Positions 8,957 through 18,101 of a DNA stretch of 64,000 nt are shown in pieces (the first letter of the stretch is position 1; each line of letters opens with the position of its first letter). The notes beneath the pieces were generated by a model. That model ran no database searches. It had not been told where the DNA came from and saw only the letters and a list, made by a program, of their open reading frames with translations. The translations under genes were made by a program, and so were the position numbers. Source of the stretch: Paenibacillus lignilyticus (lineage in GTDB: Bacteria > Bacillota > Bacilli > Paenibacillales > Paenibacillaceae); assembly GCF_017942085.1 (NCBI RefSeq), contig NZ_JAGKSP010000002.1, forward strand, positions 558,001-622,000, written 5' to 3'.

Positions 8957-9690
8957 AAACTCCGAATCGCTCCTTTGTATTTGTCGATGAGACGTCGATT
9001 ATGCTCATCCCCGGCATCCATATTGCTGCTGGCGTATAAATCCGGCGTTACTCCCCGCTGCACTAAAAGCTGGACGACTTCCGCCACGATCGCGTTCATA
9101 ATCAAAGCCCCCGATACCGTTGAGGTTGGAGCTACTCTTATAGGTGACCCGGGGATCTCAACCGATGCATCGCCGATGCACCCGTGATTATCGATGACCA
9201 CATCGCTTACTTCATGCAGCCGTTTTCCGCTGCTGTGCCTTGATGACGACGCCTCAGCATGTTTCAGGCTCGTAATGGCGATAACCTTTAACCCGCTAGC
9301 CTTTGCTTCAAGAGCCATTTCAATATTTACTGCATTTCTGCCTGAATTTGACGCGATAATGATAACGTCACCTTCCTTAGCAGATTGCTGCTTAAAGATC
9401 ACGGAGGCCAACCCTTCGAGCCGCTCCAGATCCGTGCTTTGCACCGCATTTCGGTGCAGCATCAAGCCTTCTTCCAATATCGGATTTACACTTGCTAAAC
9501 CGCCGGCCCGATAGAACAGCTCCAAAGCGAGCATGTGAGAATGCCCCGTTCCGAACGCGTGCAAGGTTCGGCCTTGCTCTATCGCATCGGCAATAAGTTG
9601 TGCAGCCTGACTCAACTGTTCCTGTTCCTCTGTTTTCAACAACTCAACAAGCTTCAATACGCCGTCAATATACTGTAAACCCGCGTTCAT
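8953..9690 (-). CDS. SIS-domain (UPF0309-type) sugar-phosphate-binding protein
   Basis: 245 residues forming one SIS (sugar isomerase) domain. The phosphosugar-binding segments are HAFGTGHSHMLALEL near residue 45 and IIASNSGRNAVNIEMA near residue 112. The tail IRVAPTSTVSGALIMNAIV is typical of the UPF0309 family. The single SIS domain resembles MurQ-type etherases or phosphosugar isomerases, so handling of GlcNAc-6-phosphate or a derivative is likely. It lies between the kinase (1 bp gap) and the GH84 gene (4-bp overlap). AGGAGGAG precedes ATG 9690. The exact reaction is not established. Confidence 0.85.
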   Translation of the reverse strand: MNAGLQYIDGVLKLVELLKTEEQEQLSQAAQLIADAIEQGRTLHAFGTGHSHMLALELFYRAGGLASVNPILEEGLMLHRNAVQSTDLERLEGLASVIFKQQSAKEGDVIIIASNSGRNAVNIEMALEAKASGLKVIAITSLKHAEASSSRHSSGKRLHEVSDVVIDNHGCIGDASVEIPGSPIRVAPTSTVSGALIMNAIVAEVVQLLVQRGVTPDLYASSNMDAGDEHNRRLIDKYKGAIRSL

Positions 9691-9691
9691 G

Positions 9692-10672
9692 TTACTCCTC
9701 CTTCAGCAATTCATAGGTTATTTTCATGCGCTCTTGAATGGAGGGCTCCAATAAAAGCTTATTCTCGTGAAAACATGCGAAGATTGCGCCGAATTCCGGA
9801 GGAAAATCGATTCGTGTTACTGTCGACAACGGACACTCTTGTTGGAGTACGCTTTTGAATTCCTCAAATATCATGCTGTTTTTTTTGAATACGCTCCCGC
9901 TTGCACCAATGGGCACACCTTGGATATTCAATCGTTTCACTAAAGCCTTCGCATGATCAGCAAGATCATGAGCCGCCTGCTTCACTATCTTCAGAGCAAC
10001 CGCATCGCCTTGCTCGGCACAGCTTGCAACCTCAAAGGCAAAACCGGCTATAATGTGTTTATCTACCGGAGGATTATAGAATTTATCGATAAGCTCTCCC
10101 ATATCTCCTACAGCGTAATGCCGTTTAAGCGCTTCCTGAAGCATGGTCGCCGTCGCCATTTGATCCTCGGCTGTTATCGCTGCTTGAATGCCCTGAAGAG
10201 CAATATGATAACCGCTTCCATAATCACCTAGCACATGGCCCCAACCCCCAATTGTCAGGAGTTCATCGGATAATCCCTTAGCCATTCCCATCGATCCGGT
10301 TCCGCTTATGATCAATATCCCCGGTTTACCTGTCGTCATTGCTAATAATGCGATATAGGAATCACTGTGCATATACACGCTTTTGCTCTTGATGATGCCT
10401 CCGGTCAACTCATCGATCATGGATGCCGCGGCTTTCTCACTTAGAGCTGAATTCCCGATGTAGACGCTTTCAAACTTGTCCGTTTTTACTTTATCCACCA
10501 TCCGATTCATGATTAGCATGAGATGATGGCGTGCTCGTTTCATCCCTATAGCATAATAATTAATCGATTCACCAGTCACTTTGGCTAGGACGTTTCCCTC
10601 CATATCGACAGCGATCGCGGTCGAATGGGTTCCACCACCGTCAATGCCCAACAAGATTTCTCGGCTTACCAT
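9692..10672 (-). CDS. N-acetylglucosamine kinase-like BadF/BadG-family ATPase
   Basis: 326 residues with an actin-like ATPase fold. The phosphate-1 motif LLGIDGGGTHSTAIAVD starts near residue 7, and the phosphate-2 and adenosine motifs are ILIISGTGSMGMA (near 118) and IGASGSVFKK (near 255). The family includes mammalian and bacterial GlcNAc kinases. The inferred reaction is ATP plus GlcNAc to GlcNAc-6-phosphate in the cytosol. It is the first gene of the operon, just downstream of the repeated regulatory element. The ribosome site before ATG 10672 is weak (AGGT), so the start is less certain. Confidence 0.85.
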   Translation of the reverse strand: MVSREILLGIDGGGTHSTAIAVDMEGNVLAKVTGESINYYAIGMKRARHHLMLIMNRMVDKVKTDKFESVYIGNSALSEKAAASMIDELTGGIIKSKSVYMHSDSYIALLAMTTGKPGILIISGTGSMGMAKGLSDELLTIGGWGHVLGDYGSGYHIALQGIQAAITAEDQMATATMLQEALKRHYAVGDMGELIDKFYNPPVDKHIIAGFAFEVASCAEQGDAVALKIVKQAAHDLADHAKALVKRLNIQGVPIGASGSVFKKNSMIFEEFKSVLQQECPLSTVTRIDFPPEFGAIFACFHENKLLLEPSIQERMKITYELLKEE

Positions 10673-10722
10673 TTACCTACGCTCCCAGTTCATCAATAAC
10701 ACTGCAGTTCCATTACTTGTTA

Positions 10723-10858
10723 CTACTTCAGTTTAGAACAGGTTGACCGGAGTCGGTACTGAGGGAGAATGGCAATTCCTATCTTTGTTTGCTCATCTGC
10801 ACAATGGGAATCTATCTCCATTTGTAATAGTCAATCTTTTTTTGTTTTTTTATGTCAT
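10723..10858 (-). promoter_or_regulatory. Repeated upstream element, copy A (GlcNAc operon)
   Basis: About 135 bp just upstream of the kinase gene. It aligns along its length with 16544-16681, upstream of the SLH gene. A 26-bp block (10812-10837) is identical in both; on the minus strand it begins AGATTGACTATTACAAATGG. A second conserved stretch contains the complement of TCGGTACTGAGGGAG. The TTGACT could be a -35 box, but no good -10 follows at 17 nt, so this may be an activator site plus promoter. It is most simply read as the shared control region of the two loci. Confidence 0.7.
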
Positions 10859-10873
10859 CTCGTCGGTAAACGC

Positions 10874-10917
10874 AAATCGGAATGAGCTCTGCAGTCAAAC
10901 AGTGCTCATTCCGATTT
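10874..10917 (-). terminator. Terminator after the 1203-residue protein gene
   Basis: A perfect 14-bp stem (AAATCGGAATGAGC / GCTCATTCCGATTT) with a 16-nt loop lies 30 bp downstream of the stop at 10948. The T-tract is modest. Confidence 0.65.
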
Positions 10918-10947
10918 AGTTGTTTAAATCACATGAATAGATTTCAG

Positions 10948-13900
10948 CTAATTGTTGTTTGACAGCGTAACATAACCGATAACGCCGCTCGCGCCGCCAA
11001 GTACGATTTTGAGTGTTACCGGTTTGGTACCATCGCTCGAAAGCGCTTGGATTGTCGAAGGCTCCAGATTAATCTTGAGCAGGCCATTCTTGCTTACGAA
11101 ATACTGTGGCGCCGTAAACGCAGTCGTAAAATCAGTGCCGCTGATGAGCGTCTGCGTCCCTGCGTCCGTGGTAGCAGTGATCGACGATACATACGTTGCG
11201 CCCGTGGATCCGCGTCCCGAATTTACATCGATAGCTGCAGGCGCAGAACCGTCAGCACCATAGCTTGCGCTTGTCGCAGCAAACGTCGGCATCACGGAAT
11301 ACGGCGCTTGAATCTGATTTACAGGGGCAGCATCCGTAATAATTCCGCTATCGACCGCGATCCAATAGCCAGTCGTATAAATAGACGGATCATAAAGCAA
11401 GCCAAAGTTATTGCTCTTTACGTGGTTGGTTTGTGCGCCGTTCCAGCCGCTTGCGAACGGCGTGACTATATCATGGTCCTCTACAAATTCCGCGTTTCTA
11501 TCATCTTCTGTTTGTACGGAATTATACTTGAACGATCCTCTTTCATCCAAAGGCAACACCCTGTTGGATACTGGGGCATGGCCCATGAGCATATCTTCTC
11601 CTGCTCCTGAGAAGAAGTAATCTTCTCGATTGGCGTAGTTATTGGTTACCATGTTTCCGTTACCGTATTGAGGAATCCGAGATAGCATCCAAGTATCATG
11701 CTTAACTTGTTCATCAATTTTTGGATCGTTCGGATTCATGATCTTTTGCAAATACGTATAAGCAGGAATATCCGAATTAATCAGTACCGTATTATAAACA
11801 TTGCCGTAAGCCGCTTGAATTGCCGGGTATTGCGGATCATTTTTGGCAGCCATCGCTAACGGATAATAGATTTCGAACATCATCATCGCGTCGCTGTGAT
11901 TAAAGCTTAATCGCATGGCCTTTTTGTTTGTCAATTGATTAAAGAAATCGATTTGAATCTGCGACATGGTGACGAGTTTTCTAAGATCATCGCCCGTATC
12001 GTTTAATGGATCCCCGTACAAAGGTTCCAAGTTCCCGAAGATTAGCATGGAATTCAGATAATAGTTGTTTTTCTCCGCTGGCGGCAACGATTCAATGTAT
12101 TCCAATACCGAAGTATCGTCATTCACTTGCAATGCTCCGGTCGCAGCTTTAATGAACCAGTTATTGTCTTTAATCCACATCTGCGCTTCTTTATCTTTTA
12201 ACGCCTTAACGTTTTGCATAAAGGAAATATAGCCGGAACCGTTTCTGATCGCCGCTTTTGGAACCGGATTTCCGAATAGATCGACTGTAGTTGATTCATC
12301 GAACGCCGTATGCAGCGGCGAGAACGCAGGCAGCACATAGCCGTTCATTGCATAGTTCGTGCCTGTGAAGATTTTGTTGTACTCGGCAGCGAACTTGTTG
12401 TAGAAGTAAGCGTAATTATGCTCTTGAGCCGGCGCGCCGAACCTGGTTACCCAAGCGTCCATATCATGCAATACGTCCACATCGGTCGTATCCGTCTTTA
12501 CGTCCTCGAGGATCTCCATTGTTACCCGAATAAACATTGTAATTTCTGCTGCATTCAGAGATGCGTCAGCGAAAAACATGTTTTGTTGAATGCCATCGTT
12601 GTTGGAATACTCGTTCGGCCCACGATCGTTATTGAAATTGTCCGCGGACCATTTTGCCCAAGACGAGTTTTGGCCGTTAGGATCGATGAGCATATAGCCG
12701 CTGTCGATAATGGTATTCAATTCAACAGTTGCGGAATCTCTTAGCAAAGCAAGAAGTTTCTCGTCTTGCTCTCTAATGTTCGCAGGCGTATTCGGATTAG
12801 CAAGCTCCGGTTTCAATACATAATGATAGAGCGTGAAGTATTGCGCGAAATCGCCTACAGGCTCTTCGGATGAGGGGTGCATGTACACTTGAAGCCCTTT
12901 GTTGGTGGTTGTGCCATCCGTAATGAGTCTGCCCAACGCTAAATCGCTAATACCGCCATAGGATGCACGCGTTGGATTCACTGGATCCGGTGATACAATC
13001 ATCGCCATGAGATCCGGATATCGATCGCTTACGTTCTGAGTGACTTGGTATTTATAGTTCCACTCTTGAGCTTGAATGCTTGTAGCAGAATTAAAATCTT
13101 GTTCGGCATAAACGGTGATACCTGCCGAAGCATGCGCACCCTTGCCAATCGTCGGATACGGGCCGTTGGGACCTAAAATTTTGCCGATCGGGTTAGCTGC
13201 GTCATTGCCTTGCGATAGATTGCCTTGCGCAACATCCTTGTAGCCTTGCCATGGTGCAAGTGCATCGTTATTCCTTACGAAAGCGTTCGTATCAGGCGTG
13301 CCCGGCGACTGTTCATCCGTTAAGCCGTTGTTAGCCGCGAGCTCCGGATTGTACTGATGAATCGGCAATCCGTTTCCGAAGAACCTTGTGTACGGATACC
13401 ATTGAATTGGATCTTCCTTTCTATCAAAGTCATAGTTGCGGCCAAAGGAGTATACGTCACCGATTTGAATTTTAGATGCATCGGTATTCTCTGGCGCTTT
13501 TGCAAAGTTATACGAATTTCTGCCTGTTAGGTTAGTGGTTCCGATTTCATTGAAGCTTCTGCTCGGAGAACCGTTGTTGAGCCCGTTGATCTTCGTAAGC
13601 AGCATCGCCATAGAGGCCGTACGAATGATATTAGAGCGGGCTTCTTGCTTGGCCATAACATCGTTTAGCGTAGGATTCGGCATATTGGCTAAATAGTCGT
13701 ATCTCGCCCCTTCGCCAATGCTGTTGAATCCGGACCAGTAAGCAAAGTTGTTGGTCGGTCTAAGCGTTTCCGCATACGTTCTGCCCGAAGCGTCTTGGAA
13801 ATAATTCGTTCCACCGACTCGCGGGCTTGTAGGTAAAGTGGATACATAGCCCGGCCCGTTGTCCGAAGTATCGTTGCCATAATCCAATGTTAAGCCGCTT

Positions 13901-14559
13901 TGGTCCCCGATCGCGCCTTGACTGTCGAACAAGCCCCGCGTATACTCCATGTTCGCCGCTTGCTCCGCCAAGGTTTGCAGCACGAACTTAACGTGGGTAG
14001 CACCTTGACTGTTTTGAATCCAAATCCCGTGATCGCCGTCGGACATAATGCCCGTGATCGTATTTTTATCGTCGCTGGTAGCGTCAAATATGTACCGGCT
14101 TCCCGTTAAATATTGGAATACATCGTTAGCGTCGGAAGCACCGAAATCGATTCTTACCAGACCTTTCGGATTAACGACAACCCAGTACGCCCCATTAGCG
14201 TCTTTGAACGCCATGTCGACTTCGCTGCCCAAACCGGTTGCCTCAAGCACGGAATCGGGCATATCAAATGGAAGTACACGGTTGTTGGACAATGCGCTTT
14301 GCGATGTGTAATTGTCAGGCGTGATCCAGTCTGCAGAATATTTGCTGTTCGCTCCGCCGGGAATTCGAGGATCTCCCAGTTTGAAATAGTTGATTTGCTT
14401 CGTATAATGTGCGGCAACCTGGTGTACGACAGGTGTCGGTACAACAACCGTATTCCGCTCGGCGAAAGCATTCACAGGAACCATCAATACCGTGGCTATA
14501 GACACAGAAGTTAACGTGACCTTTGATAACATCGATTTCATTGACTTTCTTCTCTTCAT
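10948..14559 (-). CDS. Large secreted protein of unknown family, possible glycan-active enzyme
   Basis: 1203 residues. A signal peptide covers roughly residues 1-33 (basic start, hydrophobic core, then NAFA). Residues ~50-200 have propeller-like blade motifs (GAYWVVVNPKGLVRIDF, HGIWIQNSQGATHV). The long middle is mostly helical with many Trp, Tyr and Asp residues, like an alpha/alpha-toroid enzyme, but I do not recognise a family or catalytic motif. The last ~100 residues look like a small Ig-like or X2-type domain (ISGTDFTTAF, LKIVLGG). GAGGAG precedes ATG 14559 by 10 nt, and the gene begins 20 bp after the SLH gene stop. It is probably displayed with that protein and processes a glycan outside the cell. 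That role is inferred only from context. Confidence 0.8.
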   Translation of the reverse strand: MKRRKSMKSMLSKVTLTSVSIATVLMVPVNAFAERNTVVVPTPVVHQVAAHYTKQINYFKLGDPRIPGGANSKYSADWITPDNYTSQSALSNNRVLPFDMPDSVLEATGLGSEVDMAFKDANGAYWVVVNPKGLVRIDFGASDANDVFQYLTGSRYIFDATSDDKNTITGIMSDGDHGIWIQNSQGATHVKFVLQTLAEQAANMEYTRGLFDSQGAIGDQSGLTLDYGNDTSDNGPGYVSTLPTSPRVGGTNYFQDASGRTYAETLRPTNNFAYWSGFNSIGEGARYDYLANMPNPTLNDVMAKQEARSNIIRTASMAMLLTKINGLNNGSPSRSFNEIGTTNLTGRNSYNFAKAPENTDASKIQIGDVYSFGRNYDFDRKEDPIQWYPYTRFFGNGLPIHQYNPELAANNGLTDEQSPGTPDTNAFVRNNDALAPWQGYKDVAQGNLSQGNDAANPIGKILGPNGPYPTIGKGAHASAGITVYAEQDFNSATSIQAQEWNYKYQVTQNVSDRYPDLMAMIVSPDPVNPTRASYGGISDLALGRLITDGTTTNKGLQVYMHPSSEEPVGDFAQYFTLYHYVLKPELANPNTPANIREQDEKLLALLRDSATVELNTIIDSGYMLIDPNGQNSSWAKWSADNFNNDRGPNEYSNNDGIQQNMFFADASLNAAEITMFIRVTMEILEDVKTDTTDVDVLHDMDAWVTRFGAPAQEHNYAYFYNKFAAEYNKIFTGTNYAMNGYVLPAFSPLHTAFDESTTVDLFGNPVPKAAIRNGSGYISFMQNVKALKDKEAQMWIKDNNWFIKAATGALQVNDDTSVLEYIESLPPAEKNNYYLNSMLIFGNLEPLYGDPLNDTGDDLRKLVTMSQIQIDFFNQLTNKKAMRLSFNHSDAMMMFEIYYPLAMAAKNDPQYPAIQAAYGNVYNTVLINSDIPAYTYLQKIMNPNDPKIDEQVKHDTWMLSRIPQYGNGNMVTNNYANREDYFFSGAGEDMLMGHAPVSNRVLPLDERGSFKYNSVQTEDDRNAEFVEDHDIVTPFASGWNGAQTNHVKSNNFGLLYDPSIYTTGYWIAVDSGIITDAAPVNQIQAPYSVMPTFAATSASYGADGSAPAAIDVNSGRGSTGATYVSSITATTDAGTQTLISGTDFTTAFTAPQYFVSKNGLLKINLEPSTIQALSSDGTKPVTLKIVLGGASGVIGYVTLSNNN

Positions 14560-14579
14560 CCGAATCTAACTCCTCTCCG

Positions 14580-16313
14580 TTAGTTGCTTACAGCAGACTT
14601 TGTAATGTGAATGACCTTCGTATTGGAGTAGTCGACAGGTGTATCGGGGGTAGTCGGGATCTCAACGTTTCCGACTAAAGCCCATACGCCGCCCAATTCG
14701 TCCGGAATAATCATATCGACGTTGCCGTAGCCCAATACATCCGCACCAAACTCTTTGAATGCACCCGTTGCGTTATCTCGATAGATCAGGTTCGTTGTCG
14801 TCCCCATCCATAGATTCTTATTGCTGTCCATATAGGAGGTAGTGATGTTCGCCCCAAGCTGGATCGGGAAAACATTCGGAGTCACTCCGAACAGATCATC
14901 CGTAATGACGTTTTTCTGGCCTCCCAATGGATTGGTAACGCCGCGAATTTCCGTGATGTAGGATTTCACGTTCTGCGGTACAGAACTATCCGCTAAAGAA
15001 TCTCCCCACGTTCCGTATGCCACGATAGGTGGTTGAGGCGTAATAACCGAACCGCCGATCCCGCCAATAGCTCCGCCTCCATTGCCCACGCTGCCGGTTA
15101 TAACGCCTCCAATAGTAGCGGTCACGCCATCCATTAATTTAACATTCGCAGGCGTTTTCTCGATCGTTACGCCGTTGACGTTGATCGTCGCATTTACAAT
15201 TTCGCCCGATCCCGTAATAGATGCCTGACCGTTTACGACTATATCCTTAATGGTTCCGCTGCCGAAGTCCAATTCAACCTTCTTTTGCACGTCCACGCTT
15301 ACAAAATCACCCGTAAGCGTTACAGCTTTGCCGACTACATCATCGCCAGTAATAACGACGGTTGGAATCGCATGGCTTGCATGGTTCTCCAGCGTTGCGC
15401 CGCTGGAAATTACGACTTGCCCAATGTCCGTGCTTCCGGAAGTTACGACTCTGACTGGGGCGTTCTTCTTGAGAATAATCAACTTGCCTTGGATATTCGA
15501 ATCATCGAGGTGTACGCTATGAATGCCTCCTCCTTCGACGATTACGTCGCCTTTCACGTGGACATGGCTTAACGTAAGGTCTCCTTCACTCACGCCAGGC
15601 GCTGCATATAAATTACCGTTAATGATCATGCCGTTAAGCGTTACGTCGGCGGTATTTACAACCAGATTCCCGGCTTTATCGCCCTCGTAAGTGCCTGGCT
15701 TGTTAATGATTTCTCCCATAATGTTGTCTAACATCTTTACCGCTTCCGCGCGCGTGATGTTGGCCTTGGGAGCAAATTCATTATTCGATCTGCCTGCGAT
15801 GTAGTGCTTGGCTTCCAAAGCAGCAACCGCGGACTTAGCCCAGCTCGCGATTTGGGACGAATCGTTAAAAATAAGTTCGCTTGGAGCACCGACGTCAAGC
15901 AGCACAAACAATCTGGCCGAGATAACAGCGGCTTCCTGCCTTGTAATATTGGCATTGGGATTCATGTTCCCATTCTCGTCGCCCAGAACGATTCCTGAGT
16001 CGTAGGCTTTCTGGAACTCCGATGCATACCAAACTTTGGAGCTAACATCCGGGAAAGAACGTGCAACAGACGGCGGCTTAAAGCCGAACATATTGTTGAT
16101 TAAGGTTATGAATTCCGCCCTTGTAATGGCTTTATCGGGATGCAAGTCCCCCTTCTCATCGCCTTTCAACAAGCCGTTCGAAGTCCACTTTTGCAATTCT
16201 TTGGCCGCCCAATGTTCGTCGGCGTTTGAAGACGGAACTGCGCCGGAAGTACTGGAGAACAGCATACTGCCGATCAAAAGTGAAGAAACGAAGCTCGATA
16301 CTTTTCTTGTCAT
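14580..16313 (-). CDS. SLH-domain cell-surface anchor with beta-helix and propeller-like tail
   Basis: 577 residues. After a signal peptide (cleavage near 25-30), three SLH repeats (~30-195) are visible: HWAAKELQKW with ITRAEFITLINNMFGF, then ITRQEAAVISARLF, then ITRAEAVKMLDNIMG. SLH repeats bind pyruvylated secondary cell-wall polymer. Residues ~205-410 are low-complexity beta-repeats ending in a Gly-rich hinge. The tail (~420-577) has propeller-like blades (MDSNKNLWMGTTTNLIYRD, LGGVWALVG). That tail resembles the N-terminus of the downstream 1203-residue protein. AAGGAG precedes ATG 16313. Likely role: wall-anchored scaffold or glycan-binding partner. Confidence 0.85.
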   Translation of the reverse strand: MTRKVSSFVSSLLIGSMLFSSTSGAVPSSNADEHWAAKELQKWTSNGLLKGDEKGDLHPDKAITRAEFITLINNMFGFKPPSVARSFPDVSSKVWYASEFQKAYDSGIVLGDENGNMNPNANITRQEAAVISARLFVLLDVGAPSELIFNDSSQIASWAKSAVAALEAKHYIAGRSNNEFAPKANITRAEAVKMLDNIMGEIINKPGTYEGDKAGNLVVNTADVTLNGMIINGNLYAAPGVSEGDLTLSHVHVKGDVIVEGGGIHSVHLDDSNIQGKLIILKKNAPVRVVTSGSTDIGQVVISSGATLENHASHAIPTVVITGDDVVGKAVTLTGDFVSVDVQKKVELDFGSGTIKDIVVNGQASITGSGEIVNATINVNGVTIEKTPANVKLMDGVTATIGGVITGSVGNGGGAIGGIGGSVITPQPPIVAYGTWGDSLADSSVPQNVKSYITEIRGVTNPLGGQKNVITDDLFGVTPNVFPIQLGANITTSYMDSNKNLWMGTTTNLIYRDNATGAFKEFGADVLGYGNVDMIIPDELGGVWALVGNVEIPTTPDTPVDYSNTKVIHITKSAVSN

Positions 16314-16360
16314 TGTCTCTACTCCTTTTCAAGGTGTTTTGCGATGCGTTTCACATCGAC

Positions 16361-16374
16361 TGGAGGCGCTTACA
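16361..16374. promoter_or_regulatory. cre-like CcpA site upstream of the SLH gene
   Basis: TGGAGGCGCTTACA matches the catabolite-response consensus TGNAANCGNTNNCA at all fixed positions but one (G for A at the fifth base). It lies 47 bp upstream of the SLH start, which suggests glucose repression. Confidence 0.45.
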
Positions 16375-16543
16375 TATTTGGCTTAAACAGGTACATAGGA
16401 ATTAATTCGCTGCGATTCCGGTTAAAATCGAGCGAGCCTCGTCGATATGATTCGCTGCCTGTTTAAACGGATGATCCGTCGGTTCATCGAAAGCAGTGCC
16501 TGAACCGAAAAGTTAAACCGCTTTAACTTTATAGCATCATTTG

Positions 16544-16681
16544 CTACAACTTTCAGTTTAGAACAGGATGAAGTGACTCGGTACTGAGGGAGGATGGCAA
16601 ATTCTATCATTGTATGCGCATCTCAGGTTCAAAAACTATCTCCATTTGTAATAGTCAATCTATTATTGTTTTTTCTGTCAT
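16544..16681 (-). promoter_or_regulatory. Repeated upstream element, copy B (SLH/1203-residue locus)
   Basis: This is the partner of 10723-10858, with the identical 26-bp block at 16636-16661. It lies 230 bp upstream of the SLH start. The rest of the 470-bp gap (16314-16784) holds the cre-like site, one terminator for the neighbouring unit and no convincing gene. The extra distance to the start, compared with copy A, implies a long 5' leader or a second promoter. Confidence 0.7.
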
Positions 16682-16731
16682 ATCCGTATAAAACACTCCT
16701 ATTTGTTTATGCTGGTTCGTTTGGGGAACGT

Positions 16732-16769
16732 CAAAAAGAGCCGCATGACTCGGTTAGAGTCATGCGGCT
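16732..16769 (-). terminator. Terminator of the phosphoester operon
   Basis: A perfect 13-bp stem (AGCCGCATGACTC / GAGTCATGCGGCT) with a 5-nt loop is followed on the minus strand by CTTTTTG, 16 bp after the stop at 16785. Confidence 0.88.
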
Positions 16770-16784
16770 TCAGTCATTTCCTTC

Positions 16785-18101
16785 CTAGCGCAGCGCCTCA
16801 CTCAGCACACGGCCGTCGAAGCCGGTCTCGGCATGGAGGCCCATCAGCCAGCAGACGGTCGGTGCAATATCCTCGATGCCACAGGGGACCTCGGAAACGA
16901 CGCCTTGGCGGAAGCTGCTGCCGACGGCAAGGCAGAAGGCTTGCCGGTCGTAAGGGCTGGATGTCCCATGGCTGGAGCGAAGGGCCGTAGATGAGGTCAG
17001 AGCCAGCGTCGTCCCCGGCACGCCATATTCATTCGGCTCGTGTGACCATACCGGCTGAACGGCGAAGAGTGGAGCGCGTCGATGCGTAATCGGTCCGAGC
17101 AGCTGCTCCAGCGGCAACACGCCGGGGAGGTCCCAATAAGCTGGAGAGCCGGCATAAACCCGCTCGCACCACGGCTTTGCCTGCAACCACGCAACGAGAG
17201 CTGCTGCCTCTTTCGGAGAGGGCTCAGTCGACTCATCGGGTGCAGCATATACATAGTGCCCGGCTGCAACGAAGCTGGACGTCAGGCCTAATTCCTCACA
17301 GGCTTTCCGCACATGCTCCTGCAGCGAGCCCTGAGCTTGAATCGTCGAGTGGCCGTGGTCGCTGATCAGGAACAGGTCCAGCTCGTCCGATAACCCCTCA
17401 CGCTTGATAGCCCTGAGCACCTCCGCTACACATGCATCGATAAGCTCCAATGCCTCCAGGCTCTCCGGTGAGCCGAGCCCATAGTCGTGCTGACTGGCGT
17501 CCGGCTCCGACAGCCACAGAACCATCGCCTGATTCTCTGGGTTCCGCATATGAATCTCCGTTAACGCCCGAGTCGCCCATAGGGCATGTTCCCGCTTCAC
17601 GCGCGACCGCTCAGGAGATCGTTCTCCGAGCTCCGCGTGCAGCTGCCCAAGTCGTTCGACGCCATAGGTCGATGACGGATTAATCACCTGGTCCGGGTGA
17701 TTCAGATTCCACAGAAGGGAGGCTCCGGGGGAGCTGGAGGCGGCTACAGCAAGCTTCAGCCCATGCGCATGCAGCCTGTCACCTAATGTCGGAGCCAGAA
17801 TGAATGGCTCCGACATTGCGCCGTTGTAAGCCAAGAGATCCCGGTCGTCACCTGTCTGCAGGAACCCTTTTTCTCCGAAGCCGGGTACCACCATCAGATT
17901 ATTGACGACCCCGTGGCGGCCAGGCAGCACCCCGGTAGTCAATGTCGTCATGCTGACGCGAGTCTCTGACGGGTAGGCTGCTTGGAAGGAATTGAATAAC
18001 GTCCCTCGACTGATCAGCTCCGCATAGGTCGGCATTCGCTTCAAATCCACGTTGTCCGGACGCAGTCCGTCCGCCCCAAAAATGAGTACACGACGGCTCA
18101 T
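16785..18101 (-). CDS. Alkaline-phosphatase-superfamily phosphodiesterase/nucleotide pyrophosphatase
   Basis: 438 residues, no signal peptide, so cytoplasmic. The fold markers of type I phosphodiesterases are present: FGADGLRPDN (first metal aspartate), a Ser/Thr nucleophile region YPSETRVSMTTLTTG with the LPGRHGVVNN that follows it, SEPDASQHDYG (second metal site) and ISDHGHSTI (third). The two-zinc chemistry hydrolyses phosphodiesters or phosphonate-type monoesters. Its ATG overlaps the ComB-like stop (18098-18101). The substrate is unknown, but GlpP control upstream suggests glycerol-phosphate esters. Confidence 0.85.
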   Translation of the reverse strand: MSRRVLIFGADGLRPDNVDLKRMPTYAELISRGTLFNSFQAAYPSETRVSMTTLTTGVLPGRHGVVNNLMVVPGFGEKGFLQTGDDRDLLAYNGAMSEPFILAPTLGDRLHAHGLKLAVAASSSPGASLLWNLNHPDQVINPSSTYGVERLGQLHAELGERSPERSRVKREHALWATRALTEIHMRNPENQAMVLWLSEPDASQHDYGLGSPESLEALELIDACVAEVLRAIKREGLSDELDLFLISDHGHSTIQAQGSLQEHVRKACEELGLTSSFVAAGHYVYAAPDESTEPSPKEAAALVAWLQAKPWCERVYAGSPAYWDLPGVLPLEQLLGPITHRRAPLFAVQPVWSHEPNEYGVPGTTLALTSSTALRSSHGTSSPYDRQAFCLAVGSSFRQGVVSEVPCGIEDIAPTVCWLMGLHAETGFDGRVLSEALR

